Assembly (NCBI GenBank): GCA_016931085.1
Contig: JAFGFO010000194.1
Coordinates: 1-25,223 of the forward strand
Length of the DNA: 25,223 nt
Source of the DNA: Thermoflexales bacterium
GTDB lineage: Bacteria; Chloroflexota; Anaerolineae; Fen-1058
Direction of reading: 5' to 3'
The notes beneath the pieces are model-generated. The model saw nothing but the letters and a program-made list of their open reading frames with translations. It was not told the DNA's origin and did no database searches. The number at the start of each line of letters is the position of its first letter. Positions within the stretch are counted from its first letter, which is position 1. Both the position numbers and the translations under genes were made by a program. Positions 1 to 7,479 of this stretch are shown here, in pieces.

Positions 1-16
1 ACCCTTGCGGTCGCCC

Positions 17-38
17 GGGCGGGGGCAAGCCCCGCCCC
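17..38. repeat. GC-rich palindromic element
   Basis: GGGGC and GCCCC face each other around AA and the pairing continues outward past a one-base bulge, giving a compact GC hairpin of about 9 bp. It lies beyond the 3' end of the MoxR gene. There is no T-run on either side, so I call it a dispersed palindromic repeat and not a terminator. Confidence 0.45.
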
Positions 39-98
39 TACGTGTGCATTTTCGTCGTTGGTGTAGAACGTATGTTCATGAAAACTACTCCTTACTCC

Positions 99-1085
<987 letters not shown>

Positions 1086-1100
1086 TGTTTCTTCCTTGCG

Positions 1101-1121
1101 TTTCACGTTTCACGTTTGTAA
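1101..1121. repeat. Heptamer array upstream of the MoxR start
   Basis: The plus strand reads TTTCACG twice, then a degenerate TTTGTAA, a 7-bp period. The array lies 16 bases upstream of the MoxR ATG and just upstream of its Shine-Dalgarno sequence. It is related in sequence to the array at 2882-2902. Confidence 0.6.
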
Positions 1122-1143
1122 CTCAGCCTGCCTATTTTTAGTT

Positions 1144-1242
1144 ACACAGAGCCTCACAGAGGGCACACAGAGGAACACAGAGGCTTTAAAAAGGCCAAAT
1201 CTTCTCTGTGAAGCTCCGTGTTTTCTCTGTGCATCTCTGTGA
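1144..1242. repeat. Inverted pair of decamer arrays (4 + 4 units)
   Basis: Four consecutive 10-bp units built on CACAGAG occupy 1144-1183. After a 19-bp spacer, four 10-bp units built on the complement CTCTGTG occupy 1203-1242. The two halves can pair as a long imperfect hairpin. The element fills most of the gap between the MoxR gene and the 534-aa gene. I recall this CACAGAG type as a common dispersed intergenic repeat, but could not check copy number. Confidence 0.75.
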
Positions 1243-1271
1243 CCTGAGAAGTTACTCACGTTTTACGTCTT

Positions 1272-2876
1272 CTACGGTTCCAACTGGCTAAAGTATTCCT
1301 TCACATAATCCCGCAGCCCGGCCGGGATATAACTTTGCTCCATGGCCTGGCCGGCGATGTCCGAGTATTGTTGGTAGACCTGGTCGTAGGGCACGAGCGC
1401 CTCACGGTTTGCGCCGGGGAGAGGGGACTGGCCTTCGCTGGTCACCGCCTCGCCACCTTGCCCCTCCTGGCCGCCGACAAACTCCTCGCGTCCCTCCCCC
1501 ACGGCGAACGGCGTATAGACCGTGTCGATGTCGCCACTGCCGAAGGGCTTGTTCGGGCCGGTAGGGCGGCCAGCCTGGCCGACGCTTGAACCCGGCGGCA
1601 GCGTGTTGGCGTTCGTGCCGCCCCCACCGCCCGGCTGGCCCTGACCCTGGCCCTGGCCCTGGCCTTGACCCTGACCTTGGCCTTGGCCTTGGCCTTGACC
1701 CTGGCCCTGACCTTGACCTTGGCCTTGCTGGCCGGACGCGCGCGCCACCTCGCGTTGGCTGGCCTCGGCCTGGTTCAGCGCGCGTCCCATCGCCTCCTGC
1801 AAAGCCTGCTCGCTGGCCGACTCGCGCATAGCCTGCCCGGCCTGGGCGGCGGCGCGCTGGGCGGCCTGGCCGACCTCGCCCTGGCGGGCAGCCTGCGCCG
1901 CCGCCTGGAGCGCCTGCGCCAGATCGGGGTTGCTCCCGGCGGTCTGGGCCGCGGCGCGTTCCAGCGCCCCCGCCAGCGCCTCGCGTTCCTCTGGCGTCAA
2001 CTGCTCCAGATCGGACAGCAGTTGCTCCAGCAGCTTGGCCGCCTCCGATGCATCCTTTGGCTCTGTCTCTGCGCCGGCGAGCTCTGCCAACTGCTTGCCC
2101 AACGTTTCCAATGCGCCCGCCTCGGCTGGGGCTGCCGGGTCAAGCCGTGAGCGGAGCTGCTCTTGAAGCTTGGCCAAATCCGCCAGCGCTTGCTTGGCGT
2201 CGCCGGAGTTGGCCTTGAGACGCGCGGCCATCTCCCGCAGTTGGCGCAGCAGCGCTTCCTTCTCGGCCGGATCGAGTGAGGCGTCCTGTTCGACTTCCTG
2301 GGCCACCTTCTCCAAGCGAGCAGCCTCCGTTTTAGCCGCCTGGGCGATCTGCTCGCGCTGCGCGACCACCGCGTCCATCGGGTTGGGTAGCACCAGCAGC
2401 GCCAGGCACGCCAATAGCCCCGCCGCGGCGCGCAGGACTTGCCCGCGCCCGACCTGGGCCTGGAAGGCGTGGCGCGGCTCGATGGCGCGCCCTACAGCCA
2501 GCGCGTCGTCGAACTGGCGTAATAGCAGCTCGCGGTCAAAGGCAGCCGGCAAGGGACGGCGAGGGTTCGACAGGGTCAGCGCCGTCGACAAGCGCTCGTA
2601 CAAGCCAAGCTCACTATCAGCCTGCCTGGCCACGGCAAATGGCCTGAGTGGGCGAAACAGGCTGTACAGCGCCCAGCCGGCCAGGCAAGCCAGCAGCACG
2701 GCGCCCGCCAGCACGCGATAGCCGCTCAGCGGCAATATGCGCCCGGCCAGCAGCACCGCCGCGCAGGCCGCCAGCACCAGCCAGGCGGCCGCCATCAAGG
2801 CCTCAAGGCTCAGCCGCAGCCGCAGCGCCCGCCCCAAGGGGCGCAATAGCGCGATCAATGTCTTGTACACATCCAT
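1272..2876 (-). CDS. Membrane-anchored coiled-coil protein with Gln-Gly repeat tract
   Basis: I do not recognise a named family for this 534-aa protein. It has predicted membrane segments at about 26-44, 53-71 and 149-163. A long Ala/Glu/Gln/Lys/Leu-rich region (about 172-380) reads as coiled coil. A (Gln-Gly)15 tract and a Gly/Pro/Ser-rich linker follow, then a conserved-looking C-terminus with several Tyr residues and PAGLRDYVKEYFSQL. The overall layout (two-helix hairpin, third helix, coiled coil, low-complexity linker) resembles the large DUF4175-like membrane proteins found beside MoxR genes. That comparison is from memory. Its position just upstream of the MoxR gene suggests they work together, perhaps with the coiled coil as the substrate or partner. 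There is no clear Shine-Dalgarno: a heptamer array occupies that place. The gene ends in TAG. Confidence 0.8.
   Translation of the reverse strand: MDVYKTLIALLRPLGRALRLRLSLEALMAAAWLVLAACAAVLLAGRILPLSGYRVLAGAVLLACLAGWALYSLFRPLRPFAVARQADSELGLYERLSTALTLSNPRRPLPAAFDRELLLRQFDDALAVGRAIEPRHAFQAQVGRGQVLRAAAGLLACLALLVLPNPMDAVVAQREQIAQAAKTEAARLEKVAQEVEQDASLDPAEKEALLRQLREMAARLKANSGDAKQALADLAKLQEQLRSRLDPAAPAEAGALETLGKQLAELAGAETEPKDASEAAKLLEQLLSDLEQLTPEEREALAGALERAAAQTAGSNPDLAQALQAAAQAARQGEVGQAAQRAAAQAGQAMRESASEQALQEAMGRALNQAEASQREVARASGQQGQGQGQGQGQGQGQGQGQGQGQGQGQGQGQPGGGGGTNANTLPPGSSVGQAGRPTGPNKPFGSGDIDTVYTPFAVGEGREEFVGGQEGQGGEAVTSEGQSPLPGANREALVPYDQVYQQYSDIAGQAMEQSYIPAGLRDYVKEYFSQLEP
1635..1724. repeat. 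Hexamer repeat encoding (Gln-Gly)15
   Basis: Fifteen 6-bp units of the type CTGGCC, with silent C/T variation (CAG/CAA and GGC/GGT codons on the minus strand), encode fifteen Gln-Gly pairs in the 534-aa protein. The synonymous variation shows the peptide sequence is kept while the DNA has drifted, so this is a coding repeat under protein-level constraint and not one of the intergenic arrays. Confidence 0.9.
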
Positions 2877-2881
2877 ATTGA

Positions 2882-2902
2882 GTTTCAGGTTTCACGTTTT
2901 GT
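2882..2902. repeat. Heptamer array at the start of the 534-aa gene
   Basis: Three 7-bp units of the type GTTTCAG / GTTTCAC / GTTTTGT end 5 bases before the 534-aa gene's ATG. They occupy the place where a Shine-Dalgarno sequence would be expected, and none is visible there. Confidence 0.55.
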
Positions 2903-2924
2903 GTTCTGCTTGACCTTCGCAAGT

Positions 2925-3884
2925 TCAAGATAGAGAAATGGTAGTAGAGTTAAAAACAGGCGGCATGCGGGTCATCAAGTAGAACTGGTACACGATCGTC
3001 ATAACCAGCACGGTCAGGATCAAACAGACCAGCACCTTGGCCAGTTTTGATAAGCGGATCTCCAACTGAACCAGCCGCGTGCTTGCCAGATACAATACAA
3101 GGGTCAATCCAGTGTAAAGAGCCACTGTAACACACCACAACGGCAGCCCCAAGACCTTAGGATCAAATTGCACAACGTTCGCTAACGCCGAGCTCATAGC
3201 CATAAAGGGGTTTGGCACCAGCAGCCAGTAATACGCAGCCTCACTACGATAGTAACCTAGAGTTGTCCCTACCCACGCCCAGATAAACAGCGTGCCAAAC
3301 ACCAAGACCAGCAGCGCCACGTAGCTGAGCACCGTCGCCAGGACCGTGCGGCGCAGCCAGGCGGAAAAGAACACGCCGATCACGCCAAAGGTGACCGTGC
3401 AGCTCAGCAGCAACAGCAGCGCCTTGAGCATGTCCACCATGGTAACGCCGCCAAACACATAAGACAGGCTGGCCAGCGGCACGGTTGCCAGGAGAAGCAC
3501 GAACGCATAGCTCAACGACGCCGTCAGCTTGCCGAACAACATCGAAGCCGGGTGCAGGGGGGTGGCCATGAGCAAATCGAAGGTTCGGCGCTCATGCTCG
3601 CCGCTGACCGCCCCAGCGGTGAGGGCGGGGGCGATGAAGCAAATCACGCCCAGCGCGACAAACGCCAGGCCGGCGAATAGAACCTGGCCGATTTCAGCGC
3701 TCTCTACGACACTCCCGTAGCTGGCAGAGACCTGTGCGGAAGTATACGCCATGCTGTACAGGCCAAAGCTTACCAGTGCCAACAAGACGAGCGTCGCCGT
3801 CAGCAGAACAAACGCGCGATCGCCGCGCATCCATCCGCGCAGCTCTTTGACCAAAACCGGGTTTGCTAACAGCATCGTCCCCAT
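2925..3884 (-). CDS. ABC-2 type transporter permease (short paralogue)
   Basis: This 319-aa multi-pass membrane protein has about six hydrophobic segments and the ABC-2 permease hallmark AVSGEHERRTFDLLMATPLHP in the first cytoplasmic loop. It should form the membrane pore driven by the ATPase encoded at 4219-5187, on the cytoplasmic membrane. It is closely similar along its whole length to residues 1-335 of the 836-aa permease at 7480-9990, sharing NPVLVKELRG near the N-terminus, but has no extracytoplasmic tail. The start at 3884 follows the alignment with the paralogue; a second ATG lies 9 bases inside. It is separated from the ATPase gene by 334 bp filled with repeat arrays, which is unusual for an ABC operon. 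The substrate is unknown. Confidence 0.9.
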   Translation of the reverse strand: MGTMLLANPVLVKELRGWMRGDRAFVLLTATLVLLALVSFGLYSMAYTSAQVSASYGSVVESAEIGQVLFAGLAFVALGVICFIAPALTAGAVSGEHERRTFDLLMATPLHPASMLFGKLTASLSYAFVLLLATVPLASLSYVFGGVTMVDMLKALLLLLSCTVTFGVIGVFFSAWLRRTVLATVLSYVALLVLVFGTLFIWAWVGTTLGYYRSEAAYYWLLVPNPFMAMSSALANVVQFDPKVLGLPLWCVTVALYTGLTLVLYLASTRLVQLEIRLSKLAKVLVCLILTVLVMTIVYQFYLMTRMPPVFNSTTISLS

Positions 3885-3898
3885 ATTCCACTTCCACC

Positions 3899-3922
3899 AA
3901 GGTTAAGGCTAAGGTCAAGGTT
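3899..3922. repeat. Hexamer array (AAGGTT type, 4 units)
   Basis: Four consecutive 6-bp units AAGGTT, AAGGCT, AAGGTC and AAGGTT lie just upstream of the 319-aa permease start. This is the first of four short arrays packed into the 3885-4218 gap. Confidence 0.65.
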
Positions 3923-3943
3923 AGGAAAGACTGGTTGCACAGT

Positions 3944-3964
3944 GCGTATTACGTATGGCGTATT
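3944..3964. repeat. Heptamer array (GCGTATT type, 3 units)
   Basis: Units GCGTATT, ACGTATG and GCGTATT are followed by more degenerate copies to about 3990. The array is in the permease-ATPase gap. Confidence 0.6.
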
Positions 3965-4045
3965 CCCGCGAAGCGTTGCGTATTTCGCAGCCTGTATTGC
4001 ACGCGCTCGCCAAGCGCCGCGCATCCTTCCCATTAAAAATCAACC

Positions 4046-4066
4046 GTTGACAATTAACTATTAACG
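4046..4066. repeat. Heptamer array (ATTAACA type, 3 units)
   Basis: Units GTTGACA, ATTAACT and ATTAACG belong to the same unit family as the arrays at 9991-10025 and 15673-15714. Confidence 0.65.
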
Positions 4067-4112
4067 CAATGGAGCAAAACTTGCTTTGCTAGATCACCAG
4101 GCCGGATTTTTA

Positions 4113-4178
4113 TCCGCTAATTCACGCTAATTTTCACGAATTTTACAACCATTTGTGTAGATTCGCGAAGATTCGCGG
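4113..4178. repeat. Inverted decamer arrays (CGCTAATT / AGATTCGCG type)
   Basis: Three 10-bp units (TCCGCTAATT, CACGCTAATT, TTCACGAATT) at 4113-4142 face two 10-bp units (AGATTCGCGA, AGATTCGCGG) at 4159-4178. The halves are partly complementary, giving an imperfect hairpin. The layout is the same as the element at 1144-1242 with a different unit sequence. The remainder of the 3885-4218 gap shows no ORF or clear promoter. Confidence 0.65.
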
Positions 4179-4218
4179 ATGATGAAAAAGCAACTTTTGC
4201 GGTACTGCCTATTAACAA

Positions 4219-5187
4219 TTATACCCCTGTCAAGCGCAAGAACAGGTCTTCCAGCTCGTTGCTGGCCTCACGGAACTCGGCCACCTGGGCGCCGTGGGCG
4301 ACCAACTCGGACAGCAGCGCGGCGGCGGCGTAATCCTCGCCGGGCAGCTCGAGCTCGAGCGTCGTGCCCGGCCGGCCATTGCTCGCGACGACGAGCGGCT
4401 CGGCGCCGGCCAGCAAATCGCACCCCCGCAAGAGCTGCCTGGCCGCCTCCTCGTCAGCCAGAATGCGAATAGACAACGCCCGGCTGCTTTGCAACTGGCG
4501 GCGGATGCTTTCCAGCGAGCCGCACGCCACCAGCCGCCCCTTTTCGATGATGCCGATCTGGCTGCACATTTCGGCCAGCTCGGACAGGATGTGCGAACTG
4601 ACGACGAGCGTCTTGCCCATGGCGGCCAGCTCTTTGAGCAGCTCGCGCATCTCGACCCGCGCGCGCGGATCCAGCCCAGAGGCCGGCTCGTCGAGCAGCA
4701 GAATCTGCGGGTCGTGCACCAGGGCGTGGGCCAGGCACAGCCGCTGCTGCATGCCGCGCGACAGCGCCTGCACGCTTGTCTCGCGCTTGTCGGTCAGGTT
4801 CACCAGCTCGAGCAGCTCGTCGATCATCGTCTTGCGCCGGGCGGACGGCAGCTGGTAACAGCGCGCGAAAAAGTCGAGATATTCCCACACCATCATGTCA
4901 TTGTACACGCCGAAAAAGTCCGGCATGTAGCCGATCAGGCGTTGAATCTCGCGCCGCTTGCCGTCCACCTGCCGCCCGGCCACCCAGACCTCGCCGGAGG
5001 TGGGCTCGAGCAGCCCGGCCAGCATGCGCAGCGTGGTCGTCTTGCCCGCGCCGTTGGGGCCGATAAAGCCGAACAGCGCCCCGCGCGATACCTGCAGCTC
5101 CAGCTGATCGACCGCCAGCAAGCGGCCGTAGCGCTTGGTCAGGTGACGCGTCTCAATCGCGTACTCTTGATTTCCGTTTTCAGACAT
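4219..5187 (-). CDS. ABC transporter ATP-binding protein (ABC-2 / drug-export type)
   Basis: This 322-aa ATPase powers the ABC-2 permease(s) of the locus from the cytoplasmic face. Walker A is GPNGAGKT (43-50), the signature is LSRGMQQ (142-148, a variant of LSGGQ common in CcmA/NatA-type ATPases), Walker B is ILLLDE (162-167), and the switch His is H199 in VVSSHIL. The C-terminal 110 or so residues form the usual accessory domain of this subfamily. The start at 5187 has GAGG 5 bases upstream. The upstream 676-aa gene ends 16 bases before it, so the two are co-transcribed. It is the only ABC ATPase gene visible near two ABC-2 permease genes, so it may serve both. The ATPase assignment is secure and the substrate is not known. 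Confidence 0.96.
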   Translation of the reverse strand: MSENGNQEYAIETRHLTKRYGRLLAVDQLELQVSRGALFGFIGPNGAGKTTTLRMLAGLLEPTSGEVWVAGRQVDGKRREIQRLIGYMPDFFGVYNDMMVWEYLDFFARCYQLPSARRKTMIDELLELVNLTDKRETSVQALSRGMQQRLCLAHALVHDPQILLLDEPASGLDPRARVEMRELLKELAAMGKTLVVSSHILSELAEMCSQIGIIEKGRLVACGSLESIRRQLQSSRALSIRILADEEAARQLLRGCDLLAGAEPLVVASNGRPGTTLELELPGEDYAAAALLSELVAHGAQVAEFREASNELEDLFLRLTGV

Positions 5188-5203
5188 GCCAACCTCGCAA
5201 GTA

Positions 5204-7234
5204 TCACTCCAGGGCAGCTACGATCAAGCTGATCTTTTCGCGGCTCAGCCGCACCCCGTTTATCTGAACATCGATCGGGCTGGACTCCATCCAGCCGATC
5301 AGCACGGCCTGGCCCGGCGGCAAATCGCGATAATAGCCTTCGATCTGCTCTTGAAGCCTACTCGCGTGCAGGGAAGGCCGCCTCTCGCTAAGAAAAGTCA
5401 GCAGCGAGCTGATATTTCCGACCCTCTTCGAGTTAAGGCGCACGCTCTGGCCCGCCGGCAAGTCACCCACCGGCATCATACGTCCGTCCCTCACCAGGAC
5501 TGCGTCCACAATAGGCTGGCCGGTCCGGTTGACCAATGCTCCTCGTACCCACCCATCTTCAAAGATCAGGCTGGATTCAATCTCCCAGCCGGCCGGCGGC
5601 GGCGACTCGACCACAAAGCTCTGCATGGCCCCCTGCCCAATCTTGAGGCCACGCACCTGGGGCCGGCTGCCCTGTACCATCTTCGAGTCCCAGGTGACCC
5701 CGTCTTCCAGGTGGGACGCCAGGGCGTCAGCCGGCAAATCGAGCGTGTACGCCCGGCGCACCGGCGAAAACACCCCCACCAAGGTCTGCACCGGCGCCGC
5801 CGTGTCAGGCACGCCCAAGACACACACAGACAGTTGGCTGACGATCACCGCGTCTCCGCGCAAATAGTCCCCGAGCGCAAACGCCCCCGTCGAAAACAGG
5901 ACCGTCACGGCCGGGATCGTCACCCAGCCCCATTCCAGCCGGCGCATCTTGCGCAGCACCAGGCGGTTGAGCGGGCCGACGAGCAAAATGTACGCCCCCA
6001 GCAGGCCGGCCAGCCCCCCGACAGGCGGCAAGCGGAGATTGGGCAAGCCGCGCAACACTTGAGACATCGAACGAGCGTGCACCAAGCGCGGGGCCACATC
6101 CGGCGGCGCATCACGCGAGTAGCTCGAACCTCGCTCGAGCAACCTGCGCCAAAAAAGTGATCCGCCCGCCCAGGCGTCAAAAGGGCTGCCGGCCAGGTCG
6201 AGCGCCGCGTAGCTCACGTAACCCTGGCCAAGGCGCCTGTCCAGCAAAAGCGCGTGACCCTCCTGCACAACTAATGCCTCACTCCCCTCGGGCATCGGCT
6301 CGGTTCCCCCCAGGCTCCCATCCAACCAGGTTACGACGTAGGGGCCTGGCACTTGCACGGGCTGGGAAGCAAACTCGCCCAGCGTTTCCAGACTCTCCAG
6401 CTCGACCACGACGCCGGGCCGGGCCAGGCCGGCCAGCAGTGCGCCAGGCAGTCCGGCTTGGCTGCGCGTCGCGCTGGCGCCGCCACCCAGGATCAAGCGT
6501 CCCCCCTGCTCGACCCAGCCCTGCAAGGCGCGCCCCTGCTGGGGCGAGAGCCCACTTGTGTCGACGCCCGAGATGACCAGCGCATCCAACACACGCAAGC
6601 CCTCGGGTCGCTCAGGAATGTCAGCCAGCGCCATCGGGATCGGCCTGACTGCACGCGCCCGGTTGTCCTGACTGCCCTCCAGCGTCAAGCCGCTCAGCAT
6701 CATAAACGGCTCGGAACGCGGCGCGATGACGCCGACGACATAGTCGACGTTCCGCACGAGCGTCACATCCACGATCTGGCTGGCCAGCTCGCGCTCGCCG
6801 GCCATCAAGCGCACGTGCACCGCCTTGGCGAAAGAAGGCAATTGCACGTACAGGGTAACGCGCTTGCGCGCGCCGCTCGGCAGGTCAACCGGGGCGGCAT
6901 ACACCATGTAGACGCCGGTCACCGCCATGTTGACCTGCAATTCGGCCTTGACGGCCGGCCCGTCGTTGGCCAGCGTCACCCGCAGCGGCAGCCACTCGCC
7001 GTACTTGAAGTAGTCAAAATACGGCTCGACACTCATGGCCAGGCCAGAAGGCCGCGCAGCTTGAGCTTCGCTCAATGCCGCCGGTTGGCAGGCCGCGCTC
7101 AGCAGCGCACAACACATCAGTGTAAGGACTCGTGAAGATATAGCTTCCCGCACTGAGCGATGTTTTAAGCACAAGCTACAGGAACTTGGTTTTTTACAGT
7201 CCCTGGCAAGACTGGCTCTCAGGCACTTGGACAT
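5204..7234 (-). CDS. Exported membrane protein with GATase-like domain (short paralogue)
   Basis: This 676-aa protein has no name I can give. A long basic N-terminus leads into a hydrophobic export segment ending near an Ala-rich site. A beta-rich domain follows (YGEWLPLRVTLANDGPAV, typical of extracytoplasmic beta-sandwiches). Next is a class I glutamine-amidotransferase-like Rossmann region (LDALVISGVDTSGLS, then LILGGG) without an evident catalytic Cys, then two membrane helices flanking LRKMRRLEWGW, and a C-terminal beta-rich part. It is a clear paralogue of the 815-aa protein at 10020-12467 but lacks that protein's last roughly 135 residues. I chose the ATG at 7234 over the one at 7255 because GGAGAGAG lies 5 bases before it. 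It is probably a periplasm/wall-side subunit of the adjacent ABC exporter. Confidence 0.8.
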   Translation of the reverse strand: MSKCLRASLARDCKKPSSCSLCLKHRSVREAISSRVLTLMCCALLSAACQPAALSEAQAARPSGLAMSVEPYFDYFKYGEWLPLRVTLANDGPAVKAELQVNMAVTGVYMVYAAPVDLPSGARKRVTLYVQLPSFAKAVHVRLMAGERELASQIVDVTLVRNVDYVVGVIAPRSEPFMMLSGLTLEGSQDNRARAVRPIPMALADIPERPEGLRVLDALVISGVDTSGLSPQQGRALQGWVEQGGRLILGGGASATRSQAGLPGALLAGLARPGVVVELESLETLGEFASQPVQVPGPYVVTWLDGSLGGTEPMPEGSEALVVQEGHALLLDRRLGQGYVSYAALDLAGSPFDAWAGGSLFWRRLLERGSSYSRDAPPDVAPRLVHARSMSQVLRGLPNLRLPPVGGLAGLLGAYILLVGPLNRLVLRKMRRLEWGWVTIPAVTVLFSTGAFALGDYLRGDAVIVSQLSVCVLGVPDTAAPVQTLVGVFSPVRRAYTLDLPADALASHLEDGVTWDSKMVQGSRPQVRGLKIGQGAMQSFVVESPPPAGWEIESSLIFEDGWVRGALVNRTGQPIVDAVLVRDGRMMPVGDLPAGQSVRLNSKRVGNISSLLTFLSERRPSLHASRLQEQIEGYYRDLPPGQAVLIGWMESSPIDVQINGVRLSREKISLIVAALE

Positions 7235-7263
7235 AGGCGCTCTCTCCAAAAGCATTTTCCAAT

Positions 7264-7292
7264 ACTATATCACCAGGCGGCCAGCATGTCCT
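7264..7292 (-). promoter_or_regulatory. Promoter for the 676-aa / ABC ATPase unit
   Basis: On the minus strand an extended -10, TGATATAGT (7264-7272), is preceded after a 17-bp spacer by AGGACA (7287-7292, 4 of 6 matches to TTGACA). The inferred start of transcription is about 20-25 bases before the ATG at 7234. It suggests that the 676-aa gene and the ATPase gene are transcribed separately from the 815/836-aa pair. Confidence 0.45.
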
Positions 7293-7344
7293 GAGCGCAG
7301 TCTGAGCACTCGTTGAGCGCGCCCAAGGCTCCCATGCAAAGGAT

Positions 7345-7364
7345 GGCAGGTATGGGAACCTGCC
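7345..7364. repeat. Perfect 7-bp hairpin between genes
   Basis: GGCAGGT and ACCTGCC flank a 6-base loop. It lies 3' of the 836-aa permease gene. It could stop transcription, but the minus-strand sequence after it (ATCCTTTGC) is a poor U-tract, so I list it as a dispersed palindrome with possible terminator function. Confidence 0.5.
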
Positions 7365-7406
7365 CTACTTTTATGATGTTAACGTGCGTACTTACCCCAC
7401 CGCCTC

Positions 7407-7446
7407 CTTCGACTTCCGCTTCGACAAGCTCAGCGTCCGCTCAGGG
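7407..7446. repeat. Short imperfect repeat (CTTCGAC / GCTCAG type)
   Basis: CTTCGACTTCCG is followed by CTTCGACAAGCT and then by two CAGCGTCCGCTCAGG-like copies. I recall this as a common dispersed intergenic repeat, but copy number cannot be checked here. With the hairpin at 7345 it fills much of the 7256-7479 gap, which holds no gene I can support. Confidence 0.4.
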
Positions 7447-7479
7447 TGCACCGTTCCACCGCCCATTGCAGACCAGGTT

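Noticed and set aside
7345..7364. Hairpin considered as a rho-independent terminator of the 836-aa gene
   Set aside because: The stem is good, but the minus-strand sequence after it lacks a U-tract, so the call was left as a palindromic repeat.
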